Of a stretch of 64,000 nt of DNA, positions 40,642-51,980 are shown piece by piece; positions within the stretch are counted from its first letter, which is position 1, and each line of letters starts with the position of its first letter. This DNA is from JAAZVM01 sp041694155 (GTDB lineage Bacteria; Patescibacteriota; Gracilibacteria; BD1-5; UBA6164): assembly GCA_041694155.1 (NCBI GenBank), contig JASMTS010000011.1, positions 1 through 64,000 of the forward strand. Direction: 5' to 3'. The notes beneath the pieces were generated by a model. That model saw nothing but the letters and a program-made list of their open reading frames with translations, was not told the DNA's origin and made no database searches. Position numbers and translations under genes: made by a program.

Positions 40642-41106
40642 TTATGCTATTTTAGCAGCAACATCTTCTTTTGTCATACCATCTATATCAGTAGTAACTC
40701 AAGCTGATCTAGCCGTACCTCTAACTATCATCATAGCACCAGCTACATCTATAGCATTTAAGTCTGGCATTTTTACTTCAGCTATTTCTTTAACTTGGTC
40801 CAAAGTAAGGTTACCAACTTTGTCTTTTTGTGGTACACCAGAACCTGATTTCAAGTTTAATTTGTCTTTTATAAGAGTAGACATAGGTGGTTGTTTTACT
40901 ACGAAGTCAAAAGTTCTATCTTCGTAAACAGTAATAATAACTGGTAATTTAACACCCATTTTATCTTTAGTTCTTTCATTGAATTGAGAAGTGAACTCTT
41001 GAATAGGTACTCCGTATTGACCTAATGCAGGACCAACTGGTGGAGCTGGATTAGCTTGTCCTCAATTGATTTGTAATTTTATGTATCCTTTAACAGCTCA
41101 TGCCAT
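40642..41106 (-). CDS. rplK: 50S ribosomal protein L11
   Basis: 154 residues, near usual length. VKGYIKLQINGGQANPAPPV and GPALGQYGVPIQEFTSQFN are typical of the N-terminal domain; KQPPMSTLIKDKLNLKSGSG and the GTARSAGVTTDIDG end of the C-terminal domain complete it. L11 forms the GTPase-associated centre with 23S rRNA. Unlike most bacteria, rplA does not follow, so it is monocistronic here. About 200 nt of leader lie upstream. Confidence 0.97.
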
Positions 41107-41300
41107 AATAACTTTGATTAATATTTAAATATTTAATTGATTTTTATTATAATAAAACTTATTTTAACTAATGATAGTAGATCTAAGCTAGCTCTCGGGA
41201 AAAAACTAAATCTATATATCTATATTAAAATAGTAATATTTTTTAGAAGCTCGCAAATTATATAAAAAATATATAATAAATCAAGTTTTTTATTATTAAA
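41107..41300 (-). promoter_or_regulatory. rplK upstream leader
   Basis: The AT-rich gap between the VirB4-like gene and rplK has GC-containing patches (GCGAGCTTCT and CCCGAGAGCTAGCTT on the minus strand) that can pair (GAGCT/AGCTC). It probably holds the rplK promoter and a regulatory leader; no recognised RNA family. Confidence 0.3.
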
Positions 41301-41305
41301 AAATA

Positions 41306-43153
41306 TTATTTTCTATTTGGGTTTGTATCTATTACTTGTGACTCATAATAACTGGCTACTATTTGTATTCATACATGTTCTGTACCAGCAAAAAATAGTC
41401 ATTGTCATACAGCGGCATTTAGTAATATATATTTTTCTTGTTCTGTAAGTTTATAGATATTTTGCAGTACATCAATAGAAGCACTAGATTGTTTTAATAA
41501 TAATTGAATAGATGAGTTTGTCATTATTGGTTTACCATATGCACTACCAACAAAATCTTCTACATCTTGTGTTATAGTTGTAATTCACAAATTATATTTT
41601 CTTGCTCTTTTTACCAATCAGAATAAAAATTTTGCAGAGTCTTCATGTTGCATTATATTCCATGCTTCATCTACTACTAACATTCTTTTTTTATTGCTAG
41701 ATCTAACTTTATTCCATATATGATTAAGTATTACATACATGGCTATAGGTCTCATCATATCATCAAGATCTCTAACTGAGAAAACCTGAAGACCATCTGA
41801 TAAATCTACATTTGTTTTTTGAGAAAAAATTCAGCTAAATATACCTATAGTAAATTTTTCCATTCTTTTTACCAATCATCAAGCTCACTCCATTGTTTCT
41901 AAAACATCCTGTAAGTCTTTCATTGTTGGTATTTCTTTTCATACTATGTTGTCATCTTCTAGAGTTATTCACTTAAGACTATATGTTGTTATAAGAGCTT
42001 TTTCCATTATTGAAGCTTCTTCTGCAGTCATTTTACCAAGCATCAAATTCATCAAACCAAGCAAATTTATAACTGAGCTTCTAAGTAAGTCTCATGGTTT
42101 TTCATTTTGATCTTTTAGTCATAATGGTAAATCAAAAGGATTTATTCTTTGGTTTGAATTAAGTGATACATCTAGATAACTTCAACCTACTTTTTCTATA
42201 AGGGTTTTGTATTCGTTTTCAGGGTCTATTACTATTACATCAGTTCAAAACATTAGACTTCTAAGTATTTCTAATTTTACAGCAAATGATTTACCTCAAC
42301 CTGATTTTGCAAATACTGTCATGTTTGCATTTTCTGTTTTGAATCTATCAAATAGTATAAGGGAATTGTTATGAGTATTTATACCATATAGTATTCATTC
42401 ATCATGACTAAGTGTACTTGATGAAAATGGAAATGTTGTTGATAATCATCATGTAGATATGTTTCTATAAACTCATAATTCATCTTTACAAAATGGTCAT
42501 GTAGATATAAATCATTGTTCTGCTCTTAAAAATGCTTGTTTTTGTAATACATTTCTACCTGCTAGTATTGTCTCTACATCTTTTCATACCTTATCTATTT
42601 GTTCATCTGTTTCTCAATATATAGTTAGATATAATCCAAAGTGGAAATATTTTTCTATTCATCTAGTTAGTTTTTGTCTAAGCTCTTCTACATCTTGTAT
42701 TTGAGCATCTATTGCTGGATCACTAAGTAATCCTTTTTCTGTATTTATACTTCTTTCAGAATATAATTGAGTAAGCCTTTTTTTAAGATATTTTTGTATA
42801 AAAGCTCAGTCAATAGGGTAAACAAACATACTCATATCAAATTTTACATCCCAGTTTATTATTGGTGATAGCCAATTTCACTCTAAAAAGTTTGGGTATG
42901 AGTATACAAAAAATGTTTTAGCAATAGTATTGTTTATTTTTACTCTATCTTGAGAAACTTTCATAAAAGCAGGAGATATAATGTCTTTTATATATGCCAA
43001 AGCTGATTTGTACTCTTTTTCTGATTCTAATAATTCTTTTGAAGCATCAACTTTTTTTGTTTTTGTTGTATCTTTCTTCGCCTTATAAGAATAGGTATCT
43101 CAATCTATTCTTTGTTTTACTAATTTTATTATTTTTTCTGGATTTTCTACCAT
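41306..43153 (-). CDS. VirB4/TraC-like ATPase
   Basis: 615 residues. The C-terminal P-loop ATPase has Walker A VFAKSGGGKSFAVK (about 290), DVIVIDPENEYKTLIEKVGG (a VirB4 hallmark), Walker B KKRMLVVDEAWNIMQ (about 480) and TITQDVEDFVGS. The N-terminal 260 residues are the less conserved VirB4-type domain. In type IV secretion VirB4 powers pilus assembly and substrate transfer. No other virB genes neighbour it, but a VirD4-like ATPase lies at 62194, so this CPR-type system may be dispersed. UGA fills two of the Walker A glycines. Confidence 0.88.
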
Positions 43154-43265
43154 ATTAAAACTACAATATATAATATTTTATTTTATTTTATTTTAGTTAT
43201 TAAAAATAAAATGTAAAGCTTGTTGTTTAATACTAGCTTTACAGTTGAGAAATAATAATTTAAAT

Positions 43266-43302
43266 AAAAAACTAGACTATTTTTTAAAAGTCTAGTTTTT
43301 TT
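43266..43302 (-). terminator. Terminator of the SpoIIE-type phosphatase gene
   Basis: AAAAACTAGAC and GTCTAGTTTTT arms, A and T runs, directly downstream of the minus-strand stop at 43306. Confidence 0.85.
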
Positions 43303-43305
43303 ATT

Positions 43306-44505
43306 TTACCAATTCCATTCAGTAATAAAATCTTTTGGTATTTCTTCATTAAAATCATTTTCTTTTTTATATCATTCTGGCTTATATTGTATAACTGCTA
43401 ATGTTACATCATCTAATTGCATGTGTCTATATCACATAAATTTTGATAAACTCTTTGTTATTTCATTAAAGACTCATCTTGCAGTTTTATAATTAGCTCA
43501 TGGTAATTCAGGAGATTTATTTATAGTTTCTTCTAATCTGTCTTCTCAATATATTTGCTCACTACCATCTCTAGTTGGTCTATTTATGGCTTCTGTTATT
43601 CAATCTGAATAAAGTACTATTATGTCTCCAGGCTCAAAGCTTAATTCTTTATCTTTTAATAATTTACTTGAGTCTTTTATCATTCAAATAGCTACTCATC
43701 ATGATTTTATTCTAAATGTTTTTCATAACTTGTGTTTGTAAATCATAAGATACTCATGTCATGCTCAAGTCATAAATAATCTTTTTTCTTTTTCGTTCCA
43801 TCTTACTAAAAGCATACTCATAAGTAGATTTGCTTTTACTCTAGGTTTTATTATTTCGTTTGTTTTTGCTAGTATTTGAGATCAAGATTTATAAACAGTT
43901 GATAATCAACTAACTAGTGCATTAACCATTATCATTATAAATCATGCTCATACTCAGTGTCATGTTGCATCTCATACATAAATATAATAATTATCGTCTT
44001 GTTTTATAATATCATAACTGTCTCATCCTATTTCTCATGCTGGCTTTGATTTTGCTACCACTTCTAGACTAGGAACATCCGGAAGTTTTTTCTTAAGCAT
44101 TTTTCATTGTATTTCTTTACCTAATTCTACTTCTCACTTTATTTCTTTACCATGTATAAATTCATCTTTTATACTTTTTAGAGTATTTAAAGTTTTTGAA
44201 AAAAAGCTAGTTATATAATTTATGTGTGAATTATCTGTTTTTTCAAAATCTATTTTTTCTTCTTTTATATTACCAACCAAAAATTTTTTTATTGTTATTT
44301 CCAGTTGCTTAATAGGGTTATGAAAATACCTATTTATAAGCATCATTATTATAAGAAAATATACTATTGATATTAGTATAAATATTATTAATTGATTTAC
44401 ATCAGATACATTTTTTATTATTTTTGGGAACAAGAAAAAAGCAACTGAATTACTTATCAGTATAAAAAATAGAACAGCTTGGAATATTGTATAAAATGAT
44501 TTCAT
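43306..44505 (-). CDS. Membrane-bound SpoIIE/RsbU-type PP2C phosphatase
   Basis: 399 residues from ATG at 44505; an in-frame ATG at 44574 would add 23 residues. Two membrane segments (about 10-30 and 40-60) precede a HAMP-like linker and a PP2C domain with AGEIGGDSYDIIKQDD, YVGDATGHGVGAGFIMIM, GAGHEYLMIY and LDDVTLAVIQY, the metal-binding Asp residues of the SpoIIE class. Such enzymes dephosphorylate anti-sigma antagonist-type proteins or other Ser/Thr targets. No partner switch genes were recognised nearby. It is one of two such phosphatases in the window. Confidence 0.88.
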
Positions 44506-44716
44506 CGCTTTTTTCAAATATAAAATTAATTTAGTACTTATTAATATAATAATATACTTTTTTTTATATTGCAAAAAATACTAAATAAATAATTTTATTA
44601 ATTTTAAAGTGTTATATATAAGACTTTTTAACATTAATTTTATAACTATTTTTGATAATGTTATAGAGCTAGTTATAATTTATTAGACCTTGTGTAGGGT
44701 ACTTTTTGAAAAAGTA

Positions 44717-44745
44717 TTGATTTTTAGACAAAAAAACCGTATAAA
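44717..44745 (+). promoter_or_regulatory. Probable ftsA promoter
   Basis: TTGATT (44717-44722) and TATAAA (44740-44745) with a 17-nt spacer, about 35 nt before ftsA. A palindrome around 44700-44716 lies just upstream. Confidence 0.5.
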
Positions 44746-44779
44746 AAAATTGAACAGTTATTTTTTAACAAAACAAAAA

Positions 44780-46015
44780 ATGTGATCATCTAATACTATT
44801 ACAACCATAGATATATGAAGTTCTAAAATTAGAACAATAATATGATATTTTGACAAAGAAAGAAATGATGATTTCAACATATTATGAGTAGGTATTTCAA
44901 ATTCTACAGCTATGAGAAAATGAAATATACTTGATATGGAAGAATTCAAAAAAAATCTTGACGAATCTTTGGAGGAAGCAGAAAAAATGGCATGAGAACA
45001 TGTTTCTGGAGCTTATATTTCTTTTAACTCATCTAGTTTTGAAGTAATGAGAAGTAAGGGAATTATATCGGTTTCTTGATCAGAGGTTACAGAAGAAGAT
45101 ATCGAAAGATCTTTGGATAAAGCCAAAAGTTGAGTTGATATGCCAAACAAAGAAATATTAAAAGTAGTTCCTGAAAATTTTGTAGTCGACTTAGAAGAAT
45201 GAATCAAAAATCCAGTATGAATGACTGCTAGAAAGATAGAAGTTATAGCAAATATCTTTTCTATGAATCTAAATATTCTTAGTAACATAAAAAAAGCAGT
45301 AAGTGATATTTGAATAGAAATATATGATGTATACCCAAATCTATTATCTAGTCCTGAAGGTGTTTTGACAAAAAGACAAAAGGAATTATGAGTTGTTTGT
45401 ATAGATATATGAGCCTCTACTACTTGAATGACTGTTTATGAAAATTGAGTGTTACATTTTTCTACTATAATACCTATAGGAGGTGATAATGTTACAAATG
45501 ATATAGCTTTATGACTTAGGACTTCAACTTGAGTTGCTGAAAAAATAAAATTAGAATATGCTGAATTATGACTTGAGAATAGGGAATGATTTACTGATAG
45601 CGAATTTGATTTAGCAGAATTAAATATGTGAGAAGAGTGAAGTGTTTCTAGAGAGTATTTATCAAAAATAGTTACTGCTAGATATGAAGAAATATTTTAT
45701 TTTGTTAGAGAAGAGCTTAAAAAAATCTGAAAAGATTGAATGTTACCAGAGTGAGCAGTATGTGTTGGTTGATGATCAAAAATGAAAGGATTTATAGAAA
45801 CATCAAAATCTTGACTTAGATTGCCTGTATTTATAGGATTACCTGTTTCTCAAGATGATTTGGTAGATGCTTCAATTTCTGATCCAGTTTTTTCATCTGT
45901 TATAGGTACTATGATTTTTTCTAATATGTACTGAAATAATTGACCAATGTTTTCTATAAATATATGATCTTTTATAGAATCTCTAAAAAAACTCTTTAAA
46001 AAACTATTACCATAG
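44780..46015 (+). CDS. ftsA: Cell division protein FtsA
   Basis: 411 residues of the actin/Hsp70 ATPase fold: TIDIGSSKIRTIIGYF (phosphate 1) near the start, VVCIDIGASTTGMTVYENG (phosphate 2, about 205) and AVCVGGGSKMKGFIE (adenosine motif). The second residue is already UGA-coded Gly. FtsA tethers FtsZ to the membrane through a C-terminal amphipathic helix; here the tail FIESLKKLFKKLLP fits that. It stops at TAG and ftsZ follows 52 nt later. Confidence 0.94.
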
Positions 46016-46067
46016 TTTTGATAAAAACAATTAAATTTAACTTAAAATATAACATTTAAAAAATATT

Positions 46068-47255
46068 ATGACAACAAAAAGAGAAGATAAGCTAAAAAGT
46101 CTTTTATGAGGTAATTCTTCAGATACAGGACCTCAAGAAGTAAGATTAAATGATACAATATCTCCAGTTGCAAAAATAAAAGTAGTATGAGTTGGTTGAG
46201 CTGGTCAAAATGCTGTAAACAGAATGATAGAATGAGGTTTAGAATGAGTAGAATTTGTTTCTATAAATACTGATACTCAAGCTCTTTATAATTCATTGGC
46301 TCCTACAAAATTGAATATCTGAAAAATAGTTACAAATGGATTATGAGCATGAGCTAACCCTGATGTAGGTAAAAAAGCAGCTGAAGAATCTAGAGAAGAA
46401 ATAAAAAATACTTTAGAGGGGGCTGATATGATATTTATAACTTGTGGTCTTGGTTGAGGTACAGGTACATGAGCCGCTCCTATAGTTGCAGAAGTTGCAA
46501 AAGAGCTATGAGCTTTGACTGTATGAATAGTTACAAAACCATTTAGTTTTGAATGACAAAACAGAATGAGTAAATCTTTAGATGGTTTTGGTACTTTAAA
46601 AGAAAAAGTAGATACTCTTATAACTATTCCTAATGATAAAATTTTATCAATAATAGATAAAAAGACACCTCTTTTGGATGCTTTTTCTATAGTAGATGAA
46701 ATATTAAATCAATGAGTACAAGGTGTTTCTGATTTGATAACACAACCAGGTCTTATTAATGTTGACTTTGCCGATGTTACTTCAGTTATGCAAAATGCAG
46801 GTTCTGCACTTATGGGTATAGGTTATGGTAGTGGCGAAAATAGAGCTACTGAAGCTGCTAGATCAGCTATTGATTCTCCATTATTAGAGTTATCTATAGC
46901 ATGAGCAAAATGATTACTTTTCAATATTACTTGAGGTACTGACTTATCAATGTTTGAAGTTGATGAAGCTGCAAAAATAATTACTGAAACTGTAGATACA
47001 GAAGCAAATATCATATTTGGTGCTACTATAAATGAAGAATACAATGGCGAACTAAAAATAACTGTTGTTGCAACTTGATTTGATGAAGAATCAAATAACC
47101 AATATGAATGAGAAGCTGCAAGACCTTTGAAAACTAACCCTTTTGGTAGAAAACCAGTAACTGATTCTAGAGTTACTCCTTCTACTCCACAAAATCAAGC
47201 TCCAAAACCAGAAGATGATTTGGATGTACCAAGTTTTCTTAGAAAAAAAATGTAA
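46068..47255 (+). CDS. ftsZ: Cell division GTPase FtsZ
   Basis: 395 residues. The tubulin signature GLGGGTGTGAAPIVAEVA (about 127-144) is intact, and KIKVVGVGGAGQNAVNRMIE, EFVSINTDTQAL and KITVVATGF (nearly) match family segments. The C-terminus DLDVPSFLRKKM is the conserved peptide that binds FtsA. It polymerises into the division ring. The GTP loop contains UGA-coded glycines, so division depends on recoding. A terminator follows. Confidence 0.98.
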
Positions 47256-47265
47256 TTAATGAATA

Positions 47266-47299
47266 TAAAAAGAAGTCTATTATTAAAAGACTTCTTTTT
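47266..47299 (+). terminator. Terminator of ftsAZ
   Basis: AAAAAGAAGTCT and AGACTTCTTTTT arms around a short loop, ending in T5. Confidence 0.85.
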
Positions 47300-47301
47300 G
47301 T

Positions 47302-47329
47302 TTGACTTTTTTATTTTGTATTTTATAAT
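47302..47329 (+). promoter_or_regulatory. Promoter of the small ORF at 47376
   Basis: TTGACT (47302-47307) and TATAAT (47324-47329) with a 16-nt spacer, 46 nt before the start codon. Confidence 0.6.
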
Positions 47330-47375
47330 ACTTTTACATAAATTATTTATGTAAAAAATAAAAAAGGAGTTTTTT

Positions 47376-47705
47376 ATGCCTAAATATAATAATGATTATT
47401 ATGGTTATAAAGTAAAAAGTGTTAATTTTGGAAGAGTTGTTTTATCAAAAAAAGATGCTCATAATGGAGAAAGTACTAGTAATATGTCTGTAAAAGACTA
47501 TTTTGATAAATTCAATAAGAAACCAGTTCCTGGAGAACTTGTGGTTCAAAATTGACATAAAAGCAGAAAGTATAATTTTTCTGCTTTTATTTTTTGTAAA
47601 AAATATTGCAAAAATTATAAAAGATATATAATAGTAATTGTTATTCGTTTACCAAAACGAGGATTTGCTGATAGGCAAGTTCTCGTTTTGTTTTGAAATG
47701 TATAA
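47376..47705 (+). CDS. Small protein with an in-frame UGA before a terminator hairpin
   Basis: ATG with a strong Shine-Dalgarno (AAAGGAG, 7 nt away) and its own promoter. Codons 1-59 form a tidy Tyr/Lys/Asn-rich soluble peptide (VKSVNFGRVVLSKKDAHNGE near residue 14); its four glycines use GGT or GGA. Codon 60 is UGA at 47553-47555, immediately followed by a terminator hairpin. If UGA is Gly the frame runs on to TAA at 47703, for 109 residues, but the extra part translates the hairpin and looks non-coding. The true end may therefore be at the U G A or by release at the terminator. Function unknown. Confidence 0.5.
47557..47596 (+). terminator. Terminator inside the extended small ORF
   Basis: ATAAAAGCAGAAA (47557-47569) and its complement (47578-47590), then TTTTTT. 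Confidence 0.8.
47653..47694 (+). promoter_or_regulatory. Hairpin in the nusA leader
   Basis: CAAAACGAG (47653-47661) pairs with CTCGTTTTG (47682-47690) around a 20-nt loop, 35 nt before nusA. Either an attenuator or a regulatory site of the nusA transcript. Confidence 0.5.
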
Positions 47706-47728
47706 ATATAATTTAAAATAAAATAAAT

Positions 47729-48796
47729 ATGTTAGATATAAAACAAATAAAACAAGCAGTTAATCTTATATCAAAAGAAAAAAACATAGCTCCTGAAAAA
47801 CTTATCGAAATAATAGAAGCAGCAATAAAAACTGCATATAAAAAAGATTATTGAAACAAAGATGAGGAAGTTATAGTAAAAATAGACTTAGAAGATGAGT
47901 CTTTAGAAATAAGTGTAGAAAAAACAGTAGTAAAAGAAGTTACAAATCCAGCACTTGAAATAAGTTTTGAGGATTTATGAGAAGATGCTGAGTCATTTGA
48001 AGAATGAGATGTTGTTGAGCTTGATGTTACAGAAGAAATACAAAATAGTGAATCAGCAGAAAGTTTTGGTAGAATTGCATCACAAGCTGCAAGACAAGTT
48101 ATAATTCAAAAAATAGGTGATAGTGAAAAAGAAAAAATATATGAATTATTTGAGTGAAAACAATGAGATGTTGTAAATGTAAAAATAGAATTAGTAGAAT
48201 GAAATAAAGTTATATTTGATTATCAATGAACTCAAATAATTTTACCAAAGTCTGAACAAGTTACTAGAGATAATTATGTTGCTTGATCTAGATTTTATCT
48301 TTATGTAGCAGAAGTTTCAAAGTCAGAAACATGATCTCCAAAAGTTATTTTGTCTAGAAAAAGACCTGAATTAGTTTCAGCTATTTTTGAAGAAACTGTT
48401 CCTGAAATAGGAGAAGGAGTTATATCAATAGATAAAATAGTTAGAAATCCATGAATAAAAACAAAATTACTTGTTTCTTCTAATTATGATGAAATAGACC
48501 CTGTTGGTACTCTAATTGGTCAAAGATGAATAAGAGTAAAAAATGTAATGGATGAACTAGGTTGAGAAAAAATAGATATAATACCTAATATGTGAGATAT
48601 TTCTGAAATAATCAAAAAATCTCTATCTCCAGCAGAAGTTATAAAAGTAGAAGCTGATGAAGAAAATGAAACTGCTATAGCTTATATACAGCCATGAGAA
48701 AGAGCAAAAGCTGTTTGAAAAAATTGATTAAATGTAAATCTAGCATCAAAACTTACATGATTTAAAATATCTATAGAAGATATAGAAACAAAATAA
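47729..48796 (+). CDS. nusA: Transcription termination/antitermination factor NusA
   Basis: 355 residues, short for the family because no C-terminal acidic repeats are present. The N-terminal RNA polymerase-binding domain (KIIEIIEAAIKTAYKKDYGN) is followed by S1 (GDVVNVKIELVEGNKVIFDY) and two KH domains (DPVGTLIGQRGIRVKNVMDE near 245; AIAYIQPGERAKAVGKNGLN near 320). It controls pausing and termination. The UGA-coded glycines fall in the conserved GxxG loops of the KH domains. Confidence 0.95.
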
Positions 48797-48822
48797 GAGC
48801 CTTTTAAAAAGGTTCTTTTTTG
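48794..48822 (+). terminator. Terminator of nusA
   Basis: AAGAGCCTTTT and AAAAGGTTCTT hairpin overlapping the stop codon, then T7. Confidence 0.8.
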
Positions 48823-48892
48823 TTTTTTATTTGAAAAAACAGATATTATTTTTATAATAAATATTAGTTAAAACTTAATAATATCATTTTTT

Positions 48893-49348
48893 ATGAAAGT
48901 ATTATTTTTAAAACATGTAGTAAATGTCTGAAAACCTTGAGAAATAAAGGAAGTAAAACCATGATATGCTGCAAATATGTTGTTTCCCAAAGGTTATGCT
49001 ATTGAGCTTACTCCTCAGGCAGAAAAACAACATAAAGAAAAGCTAAAAAAAGAACAAAGACACAAAACAGATTTGATTGAAAATAGACATAATATATCAG
49101 AGCAACTCAATTGAAAAACTTTGGACTTTTATCTGAAAACTCATGAGAACTGAAAAGTTTATTGATGAATATGAGAAAAAGATGTTATTGATGTAATAAA
49201 AAGAAAATATAAAATAGAACTGACAAAAAAACATATTGATTTGACAGACGGTCATATCAAAAAACTGTGAGAACATCAAATATTTATAAAATTATGAAAG
49301 GATGCTATAGCAAAATTAAAAATAATAGTTAACCAAGATTCTAATTAA
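48893..49348 (+). CDS. rplI: 50S ribosomal protein L9
   Basis: 151 residues. The N-terminal signature VLFLKHVVNVGKPGEIKEVK with GYAANMLFPKGYA is unmistakable. A long lysine- and glutamate-rich helix (KQHKEKLKKEQRHKTDLIE) joins the C-terminal domain. L9 spans between ribosomal subunits. Its stop overlaps the ATG of ruvX by one base (TAATG), so the two are translationally coupled. Confidence 0.96.
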
Positions 49349-49734
49349 TGTATTTAGGAATAGATTTATGAGATAAAAGGTGTTGATTAGCTGTTTATGT
49401 TGAATGAGTGGTTATTCCAAAAGAAATAGTCAATAGGGTAGCATTGGTAGATACTTTAAAAAAATATGTTAGTATTTATAATATTTGAGTAATTGTAGTT
49501 GGCTTGCCTTATGATTTGTATAACAATGATACAAGACAACTTGATAAAACAAAAAAATTTATTCAAAAACTAGAAAAAATATTTCCAAAATTAAAAATAG
49601 ATTCTATTGATGAAAGATTTACATCATTTGAAGCTGATATGATACTTGAACAAATTTGAGTTAATAATAAAAATTCAAAAAAAGATGATATATCTGCTGC
49701 ATTGATACTAGAATCTTACTTAAAAAACAAATAA
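49348..49734 (+). CDS. ruvX: Putative Holliday junction resolvase RuvX/YqgF
   Basis: 128 residues with an RNase H-like fold: YLGIDLGDKRCGLAVYVEG at the start (first catalytic Asp), VIVVGLPYDLY near 55, DSIDERFTSFEADMIL near 92 (Glu/Asp) and KKDDISAALILESYL at the end. It processes 16S rRNA ends or resolves junctions in family members. It overlaps rplI by one base, as in a translationally coupled pair. Confidence 0.93.
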
Positions 49735-49806
49735 ATTTTTGACATAAAATTGTAAATATGGTTAAATATTTATAATAATTGTTAAATAACTTATAACTAA
49801 AACTTT

Positions 49807-50652
49807 ATGAAAAATTTAAAAGCTATAACTAGTATTATAACTCTATGAGTTTTTATATTTAGTGCTACTGCTAATGCAGCTGATCTTGAATCTATACAAG
49901 TTGAAAATGATAAAAATATAAACTTAGTAGCTTGAGAAGAAGTTATTTTTGATGACTGATCAGATTTTTGAGAAGTCAGAGTAATAAAAGATATAGAAAT
50001 AACTTATTCACAAATTGATACTCAAGATCCAACTAAAGTTTTATTAAATTTATGACAAAATTTAAAAGCTGGAGAAGGTTATAACTTATTATGAGCTTAT
50101 TGAGCTGAGTGAGATATGGATTTTTCTGTAACTGATGAAATTGTTTGAGAAATAGCAAATTTAGCTTATGATGAATCATCTAAATCAATAGAAAAAATAA
50201 ATATATTAGATCCAAAAACTATAGAAATATATTATAACTATGAGGTAGATTCACAAATACTTGAATACAAAATTTTATCAGAATTAGCTATTAGCTCTTT
50301 TTCTTCTGATTCAAATAATGTTATAGAGGTAGATTTAATTGATAGATTAGAAAAATCTACTAATTATATGATTATGTTATCTGATTTTGTTGATATTGAT
50401 TGAAATGATATATCATTTGAAGAATATTTATATGATTTTGAAACTTCAAGTAGTTTAATAAAAACAGAAAGTGAAGATAAAAAAGAAGATTCTGCTAACA
50501 CAGAAGAAAAAGAAGATGAATTGACTCAAATCGAAAAATTGTCTCTTAATGCTGCAGAAACACCAGAAGCTTGAGCCGCTACATGGTTTATAATATTATT
50601 AACTTTTGTTACTTCTAGTGCATATTTTTTAAGAAATAAATTTATTAAATAA
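49807..50652 (+). CDS. Secreted protein with C-terminal membrane anchor / sorting-like signal
   Basis: 281 residues. A signal peptide (ITLWVFIFSATANAA region, cleavage near ANA-AD) leads to an Asp/Glu/Ser-rich extracellular part with beta-type segments such as GAYGAEGDMDFSVTDEIVGE. The end has three parts: AETPEAGAATW, a hydrophobic stretch (FIILLTFVTSSAYFL) and a basic tail RNKFIK. This resembles LPXTG or PEP-CTERM-type sorting signals with a different motif. Function unknown; it would be displayed on the cell surface or shed. It has its own terminator. Confidence 0.8.
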
Positions 50653-50672
50653 TTATATTAAATAATTATATA

Positions 50673-50712
50673 TAAAAGAACTATTTTTATTTAAAAATAG
50701 TTCTTTTAATTT
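50673..50712 (+). terminator. Terminator of the surface protein gene
   Basis: AAAAGAACTATTTTT and its complement around a short loop, with a following T-rich run. Confidence 0.85.
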
Positions 50713-50777
50713 TGTTATTTTTATTTAATTATAGTATAATTTTATTAGAATATTTAAATTATAAAAATGACTATTAT

Positions 50778-51860
50778 ATGCATAAATTTATAAGACCTGA
50801 ACATACAATAAAAGATCAATTATTACAAATTATGATTGATAATAATTGAAGTGATATGTATATTACTGCCTGAGCCCATCCTTCTATAAAAATATGATGA
50901 GATATTATAAGAATAGATGAATGAGTTGACCCATTTACATGGAAAGATACTATGGAATTTGCACAATCTATAATAACAGAAGAACAACATGATCAACTTG
51001 TTAAAACTAGAAACTTGGATTTCTCTTTTACTTTTTGAGACAGAAGATTTAGGGCAAATGTTTCTTTCCAATTGTCTAACTATATGATAGTATTGAGACT
51101 TCTTACATCAGATATACCAAATATTGATGATTTGTGACTTACTGATATATATAAAGAAGTAACAAAAAAATGACAATGATTAATATTGGTCACATGACCT
51201 ACTTGATCTGGTAAAACTACTACACTAGCTGCTATGGTAGATTATATCAATAGAAACTATAACAAGCATATTATAACTATAGAGGATCCTATTGAATATG
51301 TTCATACACATAAAAGGTCTATTATTGAGCATAAAGAAATATGAAGAGATGTTTTTTGATATAAAGAAGCTCTTATGTGAGCAATGAGACAAAATCCTGA
51401 TGTTATAATGTTCTGAGAGATGAGAAATCAAGAAGAAATGGAAATGGCTCTTAGGCTTGCAGAAACATGACATGTAGTCTTTTCAACACTGCATACTAGA
51501 AGTGCATATCAAACAATTACAAGAATATTAGATAGTTTTTCTTGAGAAGACAAAAAACAAGTTAGATTGCAATTAGCTGATTCACTTATTGCTGTTTTTT
51601 CTCAAAGGTTATTAAAAACTGTTGATGGTACATGACTAGCTTTGGTTAAAGAGATACTTGTTAAAAACTCAGCTATTTCTAATCTTATAAGAGAAAATGA
51701 TTTACATCAAATACCATCTGTTATACAAATGTGAGTTAGGGAATGAATGCAATTGTTAGAAACAGATATTATATCTCATATACATAAATGACTTATATGA
51801 GAGGATGAATGATTAAAATACTCTAATAATCCAAAGCTTATAAAAGAAGCTCTTTTATAA
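50778..51860 (+). CDS. pilT: Type IV pilus retraction ATPase PilT
   Basis: 360 residues. Walker A LVTGPTGSGKTTTLAAMVDY (about 140), an Asp box with ITIEDPIEYVHTHKRSIIEH, the PilT signature MRQNPDVIMFGEMRNQEEME (about 218), the His box ETGHVVFSTLHTRSA and the C-terminal helix IREN...QLLETDI pattern distinguish it from PilB. It powers pilus retraction, and with the minus-strand pilB-pilC-pilin operon (convergent) completes a minimal type IV pilus. UGA is used for all three P-loop glycines or their neighbours. Confidence 0.95.
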
Positions 51861-51864
51861 CTAA

Positions 51865-51902
51865 TAAAAAAGTAAATGATAACTATTTCATTTACTTTTT
51901 TA
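51865..51902 (+). terminator. Terminator of pilT
   Basis: AAAAAGTAAATGA and its complement TCATTTACTTTTT around a short loop. Confidence 0.85.
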
Positions 51903-51920
51903 TATTTATGATTTGTTAAT

Positions 51921-51955
51921 AAAAAAACTCAAAACTATTAAGTTTTGAGTTTTTA
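51921..51955 (-). terminator. Terminator of the pilin operon
   Basis: AAAAAACTCAAAACT and AGTTTTGAGTTTTT arms around ATTA; it closes the minus-strand pilus operon. Confidence 0.85.
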
Positions 51956-51980
51956 GATAATATTTTATTTTTAAATATTA

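Noticed and set aside
44505..44574. Start of the phosphatase at 44574
   Set aside because: The extra 23 residues are basic and unlike a family N-terminus; 44505 gives a natural first helix. Not fully excluded.
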